From Desulfovulcanus ferrireducens (GTDB lineage Bacteria > Desulfobacterota > Desulfovibrionia > Desulfovibrionales > Desulfonatronovibrionaceae), in assembly GCF_018704065.1 (NCBI RefSeq), contig NZ_JAGUQP010000001.1, forward strand, positions 179,368-243,367: a DNA stretch of 64,000 bases, given 5' to 3'. Made by a program: the position numbers and the translations under genes. Below the pieces are notes generated by a model. The model was not told the DNA's origin, did no database searches, and saw nothing but the letters and a program-made list of their open reading frames with translations. Positions within the stretch are counted from its first letter, which is position 1, and each line of letters begins with the position of its first letter. This document shows positions 1-7,751 of the stretch, piece by piece.

Positions 1-91
1 GGAGAGGGTGGGATTCGAACCCACGTGCCCTGCCTTCACAGGACAAAGCGATTTCGAGTCGCCCCCGTTACGACCACTTCGGTACCTCTCC
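1..91 (-). tRNA. tRNA-Ser (anticodon CGA)
   Basis: Read on the minus strand the segment folds as a class II tRNA. It has a 7-bp acceptor stem (GGAGAGG/CCTCTCC), a D arm, an anticodon stem with loop CTCGAAA giving anticodon CGA, a long variable arm and a TTCGAAT T-loop. It should decode UCG serine codons. The 3' end lies exactly at the window edge, so an encoded CCA cannot be judged. Confidence 0.95.
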
Positions 92-151
92 GTTTTTTAA
101 TGTTGAATTTAATAAGCATTGGATGCGGTTGATATTTCCTGGCTGCAATAT

Positions 152-685
152 CTAAGCTCTGTCAGTCTGTTTTCTTTTAAGAGCAAAGAAGCTTTTTAAA
201 AGGGAGCCGCATTCTTGTTCCAGGACGCCGCCCAACACCCAAAATTTGTGGTTAATCCAGTCCATTTGCTTATAGTTTACGCGAGAGCATATCGCGCCTG
301 CCTTGGGGTCTTTGGCCCCAAATACCAATCCCTCAATACGAGCCTGCACCAGGGCCCCGAGACACATTAGACAGGGCTCTAGGGTTACAGCCAGAATAGT
401 ACCGGGTAAACGATAATTTTGTCTTATTTTACTGGCCATGCGCAGGGCCGTTATCTCGGCATGGGCAGTAGGGTCACTTAAGCTAATAGGAGAATTTTTG
501 CCTTTACCGATAATTTGGCCTGTATGTGTGTCAATGAGCACAGCTCCAACGGGTACTTCTTGGTTCCTTAGAGCATCAAAGGCCTGGTCCAGGGCTTTAA
601 GCATTATCTCTCGCCACGACTTCCAGCCTGGAGGAAGGACTGCAGTTTGTGTGTATTCGGAAAAGTAAGTAAAGGCGTTGTCCAT
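152..685 (-). CDS. tadA: tRNA-adenosine(34) deaminase TadA
   Basis: This 177-aa cytidine-deaminase-fold enzyme should convert A34 to inosine in tRNA-Arg(ACG). The zinc and catalytic motifs are intact: H75-A-E77 within TAHAEITAL and PCLMC at C105/C108. The family core starts near residue 28, so this protein has about 27 extra N-terminal residues. The long start is still favoured because its ATG lies one base after the purQ stop codon (TGACATG), which suggests translational coupling. A shorter start at 604 is possible. It is the last protein gene before tRNA-Ser in this minus-strand run. Confidence 0.93.
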   Translation of the reverse strand: MDNAFTYFSEYTQTAVLPPGWKSWREIMLKALDQAFDALRNQEVPVGAVLIDTHTGQIIGKGKNSPISLSDPTAHAEITALRMASKIRQNYRLPGTILAVTLEPCLMCLGALVQARIEGLVFGAKDPKAGAICSRVNYKQMDWINHKFWVLGGVLEQECGSLLKSFFALKRKQTDRA

Positions 686-686
686 G

Positions 687-1502
687 TCAACTAGCTTTAT
701 TACTCAAGTACTTCACTCCGTTAGCAATAAGCTCTGTTCCCAAGGTGGCGCTTACATTTCTGGTCCAGCTAGGATGGTTAGTAGGATGATTATAGGCTTC
801 TGGATGTGGCATAAGACCCAATATATGCCCGGATGGGTCAGTCAGACCAGCAATGGCTAAAGGTGAGCCATTTGGGTTGTATGGATATTCTTGAGTAGGC
901 TCTTTGCTCAAGGGATGAACGTATTGCAGGGCGATAAGGTTATTTTCTTCTAATTTTTTCAAAATATGCTCATCTTTGGCCACAATCTTTCCTTCTCCGT
1001 GGCGGACAGGCAGATAAAGATAATCCAGACCCTTAGTAAAAACACAGGGAGAATTTTGATTGCATTTCAAAGCAACCCAGCGATCTTCAAAGCGTGCGGA
1101 ATCATTATAACTTAAACTGACCTGACGCTGGAAATAATTTCCGTCAATGGCAGGCAAGAGGCCAAGTTTGACCAAAAGCTGGAATCCGTTGCAAATACCT
1201 AAAATAAGTTTTCCCGAAGAGTAAAATTTTTGCAGTTCTTCCTGTAGAGAGATCCCTGAGCTGGTTTTGGTATATTTCCAGCGTAAGGCCGCGGCCTGTG
1301 CCGCGCCCAGATCATCTCCATCTAAAAAGCCTCCGGGGAAAATGAGAAAGTTATAATCCGATAAAAAAAGTTTTTCTGCTACAAGGTCAGAAAAAAAGCA
1401 GATATCTACCTGCTCTGCACCGGCTTTTTGGGCCGCGTAGGCGGATTCACGTTCACAATTGGTACCATATCCGGTAATCACCAAAACTTTTACTTTGGAC
1501 AT
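687..1502 (-). CDS. purQ: phosphoribosylformylglycinamidine synthase, glutaminase subunit PurQ
   Basis: This 271-aa class I glutamine amidotransferase releases ammonia from glutamine for the FGAR-to-FGAM step of purine synthesis. The N-terminus has the PurQ signature GYGTNCERE. The nucleophile elbow GICNGFQLL places Cys104, and PHPEAYNHP near residue 232 supplies the His and Glu of the triad. It is longer than the Bacillus-type PurQ of about 227 aa, which fits the longer stand-alone form. No purL or purS is in the window. A family A repeat remnant lies about 35 bp upstream of its start. Confidence 0.9.
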   Translation of the reverse strand: MSKVKVLVITGYGTNCERESAYAAQKAGAEQVDICFFSDLVAEKLFLSDYNFLIFPGGFLDGDDLGAAQAAALRWKYTKTSSGISLQEELQKFYSSGKLILGICNGFQLLVKLGLLPAIDGNYFQRQVSLSYNDSARFEDRWVALKCNQNSPCVFTKGLDYLYLPVRHGEGKIVAKDEHILKKLEENNLIALQYVHPLSKEPTQEYPYNPNGSPLAIAGLTDPSGHILGLMPHPEAYNHPTNHPSWTRNVSATLGTELIANGVKYLSNKAS

Positions 1503-1809
1503 ATTTACCTCATTTGGAACTATTGTTTAACAGATTTTCCCTCAAGAGTCTGTGGCCAAACCCTACTTAAGAGGACAATTTTTCATATTTTTTTCAATCC
1601 TGATTTCTTTCATGCTGGCCGCAAATGCCCGGACCCAACCTATGGTTTACCAAGCTCTTTGCAATGCTATCAATAAAACAGGATTTCTAATCTGGTAGCC
1701 AAAACGGGGTTTGGCCACAGACTCTTAACATTGAATTTGAGATTCTAATGTAAGTTATGTGCTTAGTAAAGATGAGAGTTGAAGGAGTTATAAGGTGATA
1801 TCCAAAAAA
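1503..1809. other. intergenic region with family A repeat remnant
   Basis: This is a 307-bp gap between the metallophosphoesterase stop and the purQ start. It holds a 190-bp inverted-repeat element, listed separately. I see no credible ORF. Any purQ promoter would have to lie in the roughly 35 bp between the repeat and the start codon, or inside the repeat. Confidence 0.6.
1537..1728 (-). repeat. family A inverted-repeat element, short copy
   Basis: The segment is bounded by matching inverted ends, AGAGTCTGTGGCCAAACCC on the left and its complement on the right. Read on the minus strand its internal blocks (TTGGGTCCGGGCA, CAGCATGAAAGAAATCAGGATTG) align with the fuller copy near 46.6 kb. The middle hairpin segment (CAGAGCAT and flanks) is missing, so this looks like an internally deleted copy. 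It separates the metallophosphoesterase gene from purQ. Confidence 0.85.
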
Positions 1810-2580
1810 CTATAAAATTCTGGGGATCTCTATTTCTTTATAGTCTGAATTGTCATCTTTTGAACTGTTCTTTTCCCGGATAAGTCTCTCGATTTTTTCT
1901 AGCTCACCAGCGGGATCAAAGGATATCCTTTCCCGGCGCAGCATCTGTTTTTTTGTATCGTAAAGCAAAATATCCGCAGCTGCATCACTTTGAGGCAGGT
2001 AACCAACAGTGCCGGATTGTATCAGGATTTTAGTTTTTGATGGCAAAATTAGATCTTTCTGCGGACAGAGCTCTTTTCTCGATAAATTCCAGTGATTTTT
2101 TCTGGTCCAGATCTGAGTTTTATGGGTATGCCCGGTAAAAACAATTTTTGGACCAGATCGGATCAGATTGGCTCCAACTTGCCATTTGTGAATGAGATAA
2201 GGAAAAGATTTTGCCTTGGTCCAAGATGCATGAGTAAAGCCAAGGTTATTAATTTCTCTACGCAGGGGAAGTTTCTGTAGCCAAATTTTTTCTTCCTGAT
2301 GTAATATTTTTTGCGTCCAGATTAGACTGGCCAGAGCCCGTGGAGAATAACCTTCCAGACCAATAAAATCTCCGGCCACGCTTCGGTCATGATTGCCTTG
2401 AACAGCCAGCAGTCCTTTCCATTCAGAAAGTAACTGTATACATTCCCTGGGACTTGCCCCGTACCCTACAGCGTCGCCCAAAAAGATAGTCAGGTCGGGT
2501 TTTATTTTTTGAATGAATTGATACACTTTTTCCAGGGCGGTAAAATTTGCGTGAATATCAGAAAATATGGCTAAGAGCAT
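1810..2580 (-). CDS. metallophosphoesterase (YfcE/MJ0936-like)
   Basis: This 256-aa calcineurin-like phosphoesterase carries the dinuclear metal motifs in order: SDIHAN (D8, H10), LGDAVGYG, QGNHDRS, THASW and GHTHKTQ. The fold is common to phosphodiesterases and protein phosphatases, so the substrate cannot be named. Its ATG lies inside the last codons of the upstream Ser/Thr kinase gene (10-bp overlap). The two are therefore probably co-translated and may act as a kinase/phosphatase pair; that pairing is inference. The C-terminal 50 residues are charged and outside the core fold. Confidence 0.85.
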   Translation of the reverse strand: MLLAIFSDIHANFTALEKVYQFIQKIKPDLTIFLGDAVGYGASPRECIQLLSEWKGLLAVQGNHDRSVAGDFIGLEGYSPRALASLIWTQKILHQEEKIWLQKLPLRREINNLGFTHASWTKAKSFPYLIHKWQVGANLIRSGPKIVFTGHTHKTQIWTRKNHWNLSRKELCPQKDLILPSKTKILIQSGTVGYLPQSDAAADILLYDTKKQMLRRERISFDPAGELEKIERLIREKNSSKDDNSDYKEIEIPRIL

Positions 2581-3893
2581 TGGGTTACTTCCAATAAAGG
2601 TTTAAAGGTAGATTTTTGGATTTTTCTGACCACTCCTGGCTTAATAATAGCTTTTAAACCTTGTCGCCCGGGATTTCCAGCCAGAATTTTTTTTGGTTTA
2701 TATTTATTGACCATGTTCATGGCAGCAACAGAAGGAACAACGTCTTCAATAATGCGCAATCCCCAGATGAGTCTTTCCTGTCTTAATTTAATTAATACCT
2801 TGCTCAATAATGAAAAGGTTTTAATTCTGAAAATTTCAGCCTCCTGGGGAATAAGGTTATTGGGAATAAAGGTGATGTAAAGTATCCCCCAATTTTTGCG
2901 GGCAAGTTTTACACTTTGTTCCAAAATCTGGGCAGCATACTGGTCTGGTCGGATAAAGACTATGCACAGTGGTTTTCCGGCCAAGTATCCGGGATTGAAT
3001 AGTGGATGTCCACTTTCACCCAGGATGCATGGGGATAGGGAAGAAATATCTTTTAAATATGGTGAGAAAATTTTCCCTAGATAGACCAGGTCCGGTCTGT
3101 TTTCAGGTTTGGGTTCCAGACAGGCCATAATTGTCTCGGATATTTTCGTTGATAGCCCAGGTTTTAGTCTACTAAGTGGTGCCGGCTTTATCCATTTTCT
3201 AAGGTCGGACACAAACTTAGATTTGGCTTTGAGAAAAGGTAGCCGGCCTGTAATAAGCTCATAGCATAGTACACCTATGGAAAAAACATCACTTTGCCAC
3301 AATCCTCGTTCTCCTTGCAGGCATTCCGGAGCAATGTAGTCAGGAGTTCCTATTGGCCTGTTCGTTTCTAACCAGAAATCATCCCAGTTTTCCCGCCAGG
3401 CCAGGCCAAAATCAATGAATTTCATTCGTTGTGTCTGTGGATGGTAGAGAATATTTTCCGGTTTGAGATCATGATGGACTATGCCCAGACCATGGAGACA
3501 ACTTAATTCCAAAACTAATTTTGCGCATAAGTTTAGTGCCTGAGAAGTTTCCAAAGAGTGGTTTTGGAGATAAGTGCGCAGATCCTGTCCGGGAAAGTAG
3601 GGAAAAATTAGTCCCTTTTCCCATTCTTTTATAGGCCAGATAAAAGGGGAGGGATCAGATTTTTCTAATTCCAGAAAGCGTGATTCATTTTGCCAGGACA
3701 AAAATCCGTCCACAGTACTCCCTTTTAAAACTTTGATCACAAATTTTTGGCCATCAGATTCACCCAGATAGAGAAAGCTGAAAACACCCTGGTGGAGTAC
3801 CTTTTTTATGGTTATGCCCAGGACACTATCTCCTGTCTGGAGCGTTGGTCTCTCGGAGGCGGAGAGATTAATATTTTGGAAGGGAGTCCACAT
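2571..3893 (-). CDS. Ser/Thr protein kinase with C-terminal Usp-like domain
   Basis: This 440-aa protein starts with a Hanks-type kinase domain (about 25-285). It has a glycine-rich loop (GVFSFLYLG), ATP-anchoring K54 (FVIK), catalytic loop HHDLKPEN (D142, N147), DFG at 161-163 and APE at 188-190. The usual HRD arginine is His, so it is a non-RD kinase. Residues about 300-435 look like a universal-stress-protein fold, ending in a KKILAGNPGRQG-like nucleotide loop. There is no transmembrane segment, so it should be cytoplasmic. No clear Shine-Dalgarno precedes the start. The 284 bp upstream hold nothing convincing. It overlaps the downstream phosphoesterase by 10 bp. Confidence 0.85.
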   Translation of the reverse strand: MWTPFQNINLSASERPTLQTGDSVLGITIKKVLHQGVFSFLYLGESDGQKFVIKVLKGSTVDGFLSWQNESRFLELEKSDPSPFIWPIKEWEKGLIFPYFPGQDLRTYLQNHSLETSQALNLCAKLVLELSCLHGLGIVHHDLKPENILYHPQTQRMKFIDFGLAWRENWDDFWLETNRPIGTPDYIAPECLQGERGLWQSDVFSIGVLCYELITGRLPFLKAKSKFVSDLRKWIKPAPLSRLKPGLSTKISETIMACLEPKPENRPDLVYLGKIFSPYLKDISSLSPCILGESGHPLFNPGYLAGKPLCIVFIRPDQYAAQILEQSVKLARKNWGILYITFIPNNLIPQEAEIFRIKTFSLLSKVLIKLRQERLIWGLRIIEDVVPSVAAMNMVNKYKPKKILAGNPGRQGLKAIIKPGVVRKIQKSTFKPLLEVTQCS

Positions 3894-4177
3894 GGTAACT
3901 TTATAATTTGTAAAGTTTCAGTTTCGACCAGGGTGGAAGTGGAGATAGATGATGTTTAAAGTTGGAAGTGGTGGGTATAAATTGTGGCAGGACCGGATTC
4001 ACTTGTGGCTCACCCCATCCCTTGCGATGAATGAGGTGAGCGTTGGTTATATAAAGTAAAGTATTTTTTAATCCGTGCAGCGAAAGATTTTTATTTTCCC
4101 ATATATGATTAAAATAAGTTTGAGAGAGGGCAGGAGATTTAAGATTGCATTTGGAGCTTATCTCGACCCGATTGATG

Positions 4178-4495
4178 TTAAAATCCGGGCTGACTTTCGA
4201 TGTCAGAGTCACGGTAGTCACGGTAGTCGTGCCTCCTGAGAAAAGCATATCCTAGGGCAGCAATAGCTAAAATGCTTAAAAAAGAAATGAGCACCGGATG
4301 TGTCCAGTAAATACCTACCCACCAACTTCCATCAGCAGAGACACTTTTGTATAAAAAGATGCCTGGTAGATCTATCGCCAGCAGTCCAAGAAATTGGTAA
4401 ATTAGCAGAAATGGGAGCAGGATATGATTAAGAGAATAGAAGGCCATCCAGAAATGACGTAAAAAATTAAGCCATACAGGTTTGTTTTGGTCCAT
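4178..4495 (-). CDS. small membrane protein, two TM segments
   Basis: A 105-aa protein I do not recognise. It has two hydrophobic stretches, about 18-48 and 69-88, and a charged, aspartate/arginine-rich tail (RRHDYRDYRDSD). The tail is encoded by a short direct repeat (GTCACGGTA twice). The gene lies 9 bp downstream of the 194-aa membrane-anchored protein and is probably in the same operon. The context of stress proteins, a kinase and a transporter suggests an envelope-stress role, but nothing in the sequence gives a biochemical function. Confidence 0.6.
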   Translation of the reverse strand: MDQNKPVWLNFLRHFWMAFYSLNHILLPFLLIYQFLGLLAIDLPGIFLYKSVSADGSWWVGIYWTHPVLISFLSILAIAALGYAFLRRHDYRDYRDSDIESQPGF

Positions 4496-4504
4496 AATTG
4501 CCTC

Positions 4505-5059
4505 CTATTTGTTTTTAATATAAACAAAGTAACCTATGAGAATGGCTGCAATGAGGACCATCTCCACGAAAGTAAATTTGAAAATAAAGAGAGAGATTTT
4601 CCTCTGGGTGGGGTTCATGGGCAGCCAGATTTTATTCATGATAAAACGCCATATGGTCTTGTTTATGCCTTTACCCGTGTATAAACGGTAATACTCACGT
4701 AGACTTGTTAGCCAGTAAAGGGCCCATTTGCTTAAGTTCTCATCTTCGGGCTCAGAGAATGAATAGGCGATTTCCGTGTTGTTGCCTGCATCAGCCTCTC
4801 TCGCCCATAAGCTTAGGCCTAAAGGTTCTATCTTAGCCTGCCAGATTTTATCCTGAGGATTAAATTTTTGTTCCAGACTTATCTTTAGGTTTTTTTTCAA
4901 AAATGCATCTTCTACTTCGAAGCTTTTAGTCTCAAACTTTTTGGGCAGATACCAATGGGGATTAAGTCTGGCTAAATTGTGCAAATTTAGATCTTCCCAA
5001 AATCTGTTTATCCAGGGAAGATTGATTTTATGCCAGTTTATTTTTTGTTGTGTATCCAT
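4505..5059 (-). CDS. conserved-looking protein with C-terminal membrane anchor
   Basis: An unrecognised protein of about 184 aa. Most of it is soluble and rich in Trp and charged residues. The last 30 residues form one transmembrane helix (IFKFTFVEMVLIAAILIGYF) followed by KNK, so it looks tail-anchored. I chose the ATG 5 bp after the Usp stop. A longer start at 5089 would overlap the Usp gene by 25 bp, and neither start has a good ribosome-binding site. It sits between Usp and the two-TM protein in a tight minus-strand operon. Confidence 0.6.
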   Translation of the reverse strand: MDTQQKINWHKINLPWINRFWEDLNLHNLARLNPHWYLPKKFETKSFEVEDAFLKKNLKISLEQKFNPQDKIWQAKIEPLGLSLWAREADAGNNTEIAYSFSEPEDENLSKWALYWLTSLREYYRLYTGKGINKTIWRFIMNKIWLPMNPTQRKISLFIFKFTFVEMVLIAAILIGYFVYIKNK

Positions 5060-5064
5060 AATAT

Positions 5065-5517
5065 TTAGACAGCGATGACCAGAGGACATGGCATTATAGG
5101 ATGAAGATCCTTGTTTGTTAGTCTGGCCTTAAATCCAGGTGCCTGTTTTTTTTGATAAGCACCGATTATTGCCACGTCTGCATTAATATCTTCGGCGACT
5201 TGGGCCAGTACTTCTTCTAATTTGCCCGCTTTTCGTATATATTCAGTTGGCAGATGGTTAAACTTTTGTTTTAGCCTGTCCCATAGCTTGTCAATCTCCG
5301 AGTTTATCTCATTTTCGACATACTGGGCAAAACGATTACGCGTAGCAGAGGTATTTAGCCAATCATCACCCGTCATAAACTGCCAGTCACTGTTAATAAT
5401 ACTCAAAACATAGAGTTGGGCCTTACTTTTTTCTGCCCAACTTAAGGCCAGGTCTTCAGCCTTTTGTGCACCAGGCGTACCGTGTGTGGCTAAGAGAATT
5501 TTTTTAAACATAAACAC
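5065..5517 (-). CDS. universal stress protein (UspA family)
   Basis: This 150-aa single-domain Usp opens with FKKILLATHGTPGAQKAEDLA, the family's first strand and helix. It ends with the LHPIMPCPLVIAV strand. The usual G-2x-G-9x-G(S/T) ATP loop is poorly kept (IIGAYQKKQAPGFKARLT), so ATP binding is uncertain. It appears to head an operon with two small membrane proteins and the kinase-Usp fusion. A 13-bp motif (CAAGTTTGAGCTT, 5537-5549) upstream of its start also occurs upstream of the yeiH sigma-54 promoter. Confidence 0.85.
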   Translation of the reverse strand: MFMFKKILLATHGTPGAQKAEDLALSWAEKSKAQLYVLSIINSDWQFMTGDDWLNTSATRNRFAQYVENEINSEIDKLWDRLKQKFNHLPTEYIRKAGKLEEVLAQVAEDINADVAIIGAYQKKQAPGFKARLTNKDLHPIMPCPLVIAV

Positions 5518-5536
5518 CTTCGTTAATTGTATAGGG

Positions 5537-5549
5537 CAAGTTTGAGCTT
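5537..5549. promoter_or_regulatory. candidate regulator site, CAAGTTTGAGCTT
   Basis: This 13-bp sequence, 20 bp ahead of the Usp start, is identical to 7710-7722 upstream of the yeiH sigma-54 promoter. It is an imperfect CAAG-N6-CTT palindrome. The identity is seen directly; its role as a shared binding site is inference. Confidence 0.4.
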
Positions 5550-5572
5550 TACTCTTAAAATTTTTGATTAGA

Positions 5573-5593
5573 AAGGGGGCCTAAGGCCCCCTT
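5573..5593 (-). terminator. hairpin terminator after the yeiH operon
   Basis: A perfect 9-bp GC-rich stem (AAGGGGGCC/GGCCCCCTT) with a 3-nt loop. It is followed on the minus strand by TTT and an AT-rich tract. It lies 18 bp past the stop of the 58-aa protein and separates that transcription unit from the Usp operon. Confidence 0.75.
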
Positions 5594-5611
5594 AGTTTGT
5601 TTAAGCTGAGC

Positions 5612-5788
5612 TTAAGCCAGCCACTTGGTAAAAAGTAGAACAAAAAAGACAACGATCATGACCAGAACCAAGGCGGTCAGGTCTTCGTTGCGTTCGCTGG
5701 CAAACACAGACAGCGCACGCTCTTCCATTACTTTCTGGTCGTCTGCTCCAGGAACACCACATTTGTTTTCACAGTTATTTTCGGCCAT
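5612..5788 (-). CDS. 58-aa membrane protein, cotranscribed with YeiH-type transporter
   Basis: This is a small gene below usual ORF cut-offs. Its start is supported by a strong AAGGAGAT Shine-Dalgarno, and it lies 14 bp downstream of the transporter stop. The 58-aa product begins MAENNCENKC, with two cysteines at 6 and 10. A charged segment (DDQKVMEERALSVFASERNED) follows. It ends in one transmembrane helix (about 38-55) and TKWLA. It is followed directly by a hairpin terminator. Likely an accessory subunit of the transporter; I do not recognise the family and the function is inferred from context only. Confidence 0.8.
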   Translation of the reverse strand: MAENNCENKCGVPGADDQKVMEERALSVFASERNEDLTALVLVMIVVFFVLLFTKWLA

Positions 5789-5802
5789 ATTTTATCTCCT
5801 TT

Positions 5803-7443
5803 TTACTTTAAGACAACATCCTTTACAAAGAACATGACCACGATAAAGGACAGTACTGCCTTGGCGGTACCGGAAATGGCACCCATGACCAGTGGCCATC
5901 CACCAGCTTGCGCCAGGGCTTTCTTGGTAATTTGCATGCCCAGACCAATAAGACCGTAGGCAAAGAACCAAATCATGGCATCAGTAAGAACAACAATGGT
6001 CTTGGATTTTTTATGTACCTGTTTTACCGCGTGTTTAATAGCACTTTTTAGCTCTTTGGAGATTGAGATTTGTTTAGCCTTGGCCTTTGCTAAGATTGAT
6101 TGCAAGGCTTCCATTCTCTTGCGGGCTTTGGCATCAAATACTTTTTTATTGTTCCTGTCTTTGTAGTCACCAGCAATTTGTCTCTGTTTGTAAAGATCTT
6201 CCAGTGCTTCCTTTTCTGCCGCAGTTAGTCCTGGAACGCCTGCTTTTACAGCTTCACCAATGACAGCCAATTCTTCTGCTGTGACCTCAGTTCTCTTATT
6301 ATAGCTGAAATCCAGGTATTTACCCTTATAGTGGCTTGGAGGGCTGAATAAACCTAAAGAGGAGAGGAAGAATAAGAGCAAGAAACCAAGTACGAAGATA
6401 GGGAACTTATCAATGACAACTTCTTTAAAAGAAAGCTTGGTGCCTTCGCTTTTACCATACCAGGTGGCCAGTACCAAAACAATAATGGGCAAGAACAAAA
6501 CGCGTGTAATGTTGAAAATTTCACCCACTTTCAAGGTGTGAATATCAACAGCATTAAAAGCCAAGCAAGCAGCAGCTACCTGGGCGGAGTTCAGGATACC
6601 TGTTCCGGCCCAAGCACCGAACTGGGTGGGGTTCATACCCACGATCTTACCAATGGTTGGGAAAGCAAACATACAAAGGACACCCCAACCAAGAATAGTA
6701 CCTATTGTATAGGCCATCTCTGAACACTTGGCCCGGACAACAGGAGCACAGGCTACAGTTGCGGAAACACCACATACGCCCATACCCGCAGAAAGAACTC
6801 CAGTCATAGACTTAGGCTGACGGAAAATGTGTCCAAGCCAGAGAACAAAGAAAACAGTGCCCAATACAAAAAAACCGATCATCCAGACGGAAACCATACC
6901 CAGCTTGGCCAATTCAGCGAAAGAATAACGGGCACCCAAGAGGATAACACCCATCTTCAGAACGAACCGGGCTGTTTTAACGCCTGAGGCCGCAAAGTTG
7001 GGAATTCCCCAAGTGTTAGTGATAATAATACCGACCAGGATACCCAATACAACATAGTTCAGGTTGAGTACCTTGTGGATCTTGAAGCCAATAACCGGAA
7101 CCAGGTTGTTACTGATAATTTTAACAACTGGCTCTGCGTACCAGCGAATAGCCATGGCCAGAATCAAGATAAAAAGTATGCCTGGAATTGTTTCCAGGAC
7201 AAAGGTATCAAAATTTGTCATTGGCTTATCTTTTCTGGCCTGACGCAGTACGGCAGCAGCAACACCCAAAACACCGCCGACGATGCTTAAAATAAATTGC
7301 AGATCAGCACTTTTATGAGTGTGCAGGCTGTGCATGATCCCATCGAGAACGCCGGCTTTGACCAAAAACGCATAGCCCAGCATAATGATACTGATGATCC
7401 ACAAAGGACCATTGCTGGGACGACCAACTTGACCGTTTGCCAT
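5803..7443 (-). CDS. YeiH/UPF0324-family membrane transporter (putative sulfate/sulfur-oxyanion exporter)
   Basis: A 546-aa polytopic inner-membrane protein with roughly 11 hydrophobic helices. Family landmarks visible include LKMGVILLGARYS, the glycine-rich GMGVCGVSATVAC loop, and AWAGTGILNSAQVAAA. Annotation pipelines often call this family a putative sulfate exporter; the substrate is not proven. A lysine-rich soluble insertion (about 385-490) separates the last helices, and a GQVGRPSNGP leader precedes helix 1. A GGGAGG Shine-Dalgarno and a consensus sigma-54 promoter lie upstream. The gene is divergent from a two-component system of the sigma-54 activator class. Confidence 0.85.
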   Translation of the reverse strand: MANGQVGRPSNGPLWIISIIMLGYAFLVKAGVLDGIMHSLHTHKSADLQFILSIVGGVLGVAAAVLRQARKDKPMTNFDTFVLETIPGILFILILAMAIRWYAEPVVKIISNNLVPVIGFKIHKVLNLNYVVLGILVGIIITNTWGIPNFAASGVKTARFVLKMGVILLGARYSFAELAKLGMVSVWMIGFFVLGTVFFVLWLGHIFRQPKSMTGVLSAGMGVCGVSATVACAPVVRAKCSEMAYTIGTILGWGVLCMFAFPTIGKIVGMNPTQFGAWAGTGILNSAQVAAACLAFNAVDIHTLKVGEIFNITRVLFLPIIVLVLATWYGKSEGTKLSFKEVVIDKFPIFVLGFLLLFFLSSLGLFSPPSHYKGKYLDFSYNKRTEVTAEELAVIGEAVKAGVPGLTAAEKEALEDLYKQRQIAGDYKDRNNKKVFDAKARKRMEALQSILAKAKAKQISISKELKSAIKHAVKQVHKKSKTIVVLTDAMIWFFAYGLIGLGMQITKKALAQAGGWPLVMGAISGTAKAVLSFIVVMFFVKDVVLK

Positions 7444-7480
7444 AAAAAACCTCCCGTTATAATTTTTTTTCTTTTACATC

Positions 7481-7496
7481 AGCAAAACACGTGCCA
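7481..7496 (-). promoter_or_regulatory. sigma-54 promoter of the yeiH operon
   Basis: Read on the minus strand: TGGCACG-TGTT-TTGCT, which matches the RpoN consensus TGGCACG-N4-TTGCW at every defined position. The start would fall about 25 bp before the transporter ATG. The adjacent gene pair encodes a histidine kinase and a regulator with the sigma-54-contacting GAFTGA loop, which supports this promoter as its target. Confidence 0.88.
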
Positions 7497-7709
7497 CGTT
7501 CTTTGTTTTTCTAATGTGTTGAAATTATTAATTTTAATTTTTTGATTCCGTGTTGAGTGTAAACTTGAGTTAGCAGGATGTATGTTCGAGGTTGCAAAAT
7601 TTTGTTTTTTGTATCAGCTAGAGAGTTTGGGTTTGGGGGGAGGTTATTACGAAACTTGATTTACACGGTTGATTTTCGTTTCCCTATCTTAACTATTTTT
7701 AATAAATAC

Positions 7710-7723
7710 CAAGTTTGAGCTTG
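7710..7723. promoter_or_regulatory. candidate upstream activator site CAAG-N6-CTTG
   Basis: An imperfect palindrome (CAAGTTTGAGCTTG) about 215 bp upstream of the sigma-54 -12/-24 element, at typical enhancer distance for NtrC-class activators. Its first 13 bases recur at 5537-5549. The AAACTTG half-motif also occurs at 7561 and 7652. The binding role is inferred. Confidence 0.4.
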
Positions 7724-7751
7724 CTTATAGGTATTGTTTACGCTCATTTTC

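Noticed and set aside
1-91. tRNA-Ser as integration site for a genomic island
   Set aside because: No integrase or repeated tRNA end is seen in the visible part; the other side is outside the window.
3901-4248. 115-aa minus-strand frame between the kinase and the two-TM protein
   Set aside because: It overlaps the real gene by 71 bp in another frame, starts in a direct repeat, has no ribosome site and a low-complexity, threonine-rich start.
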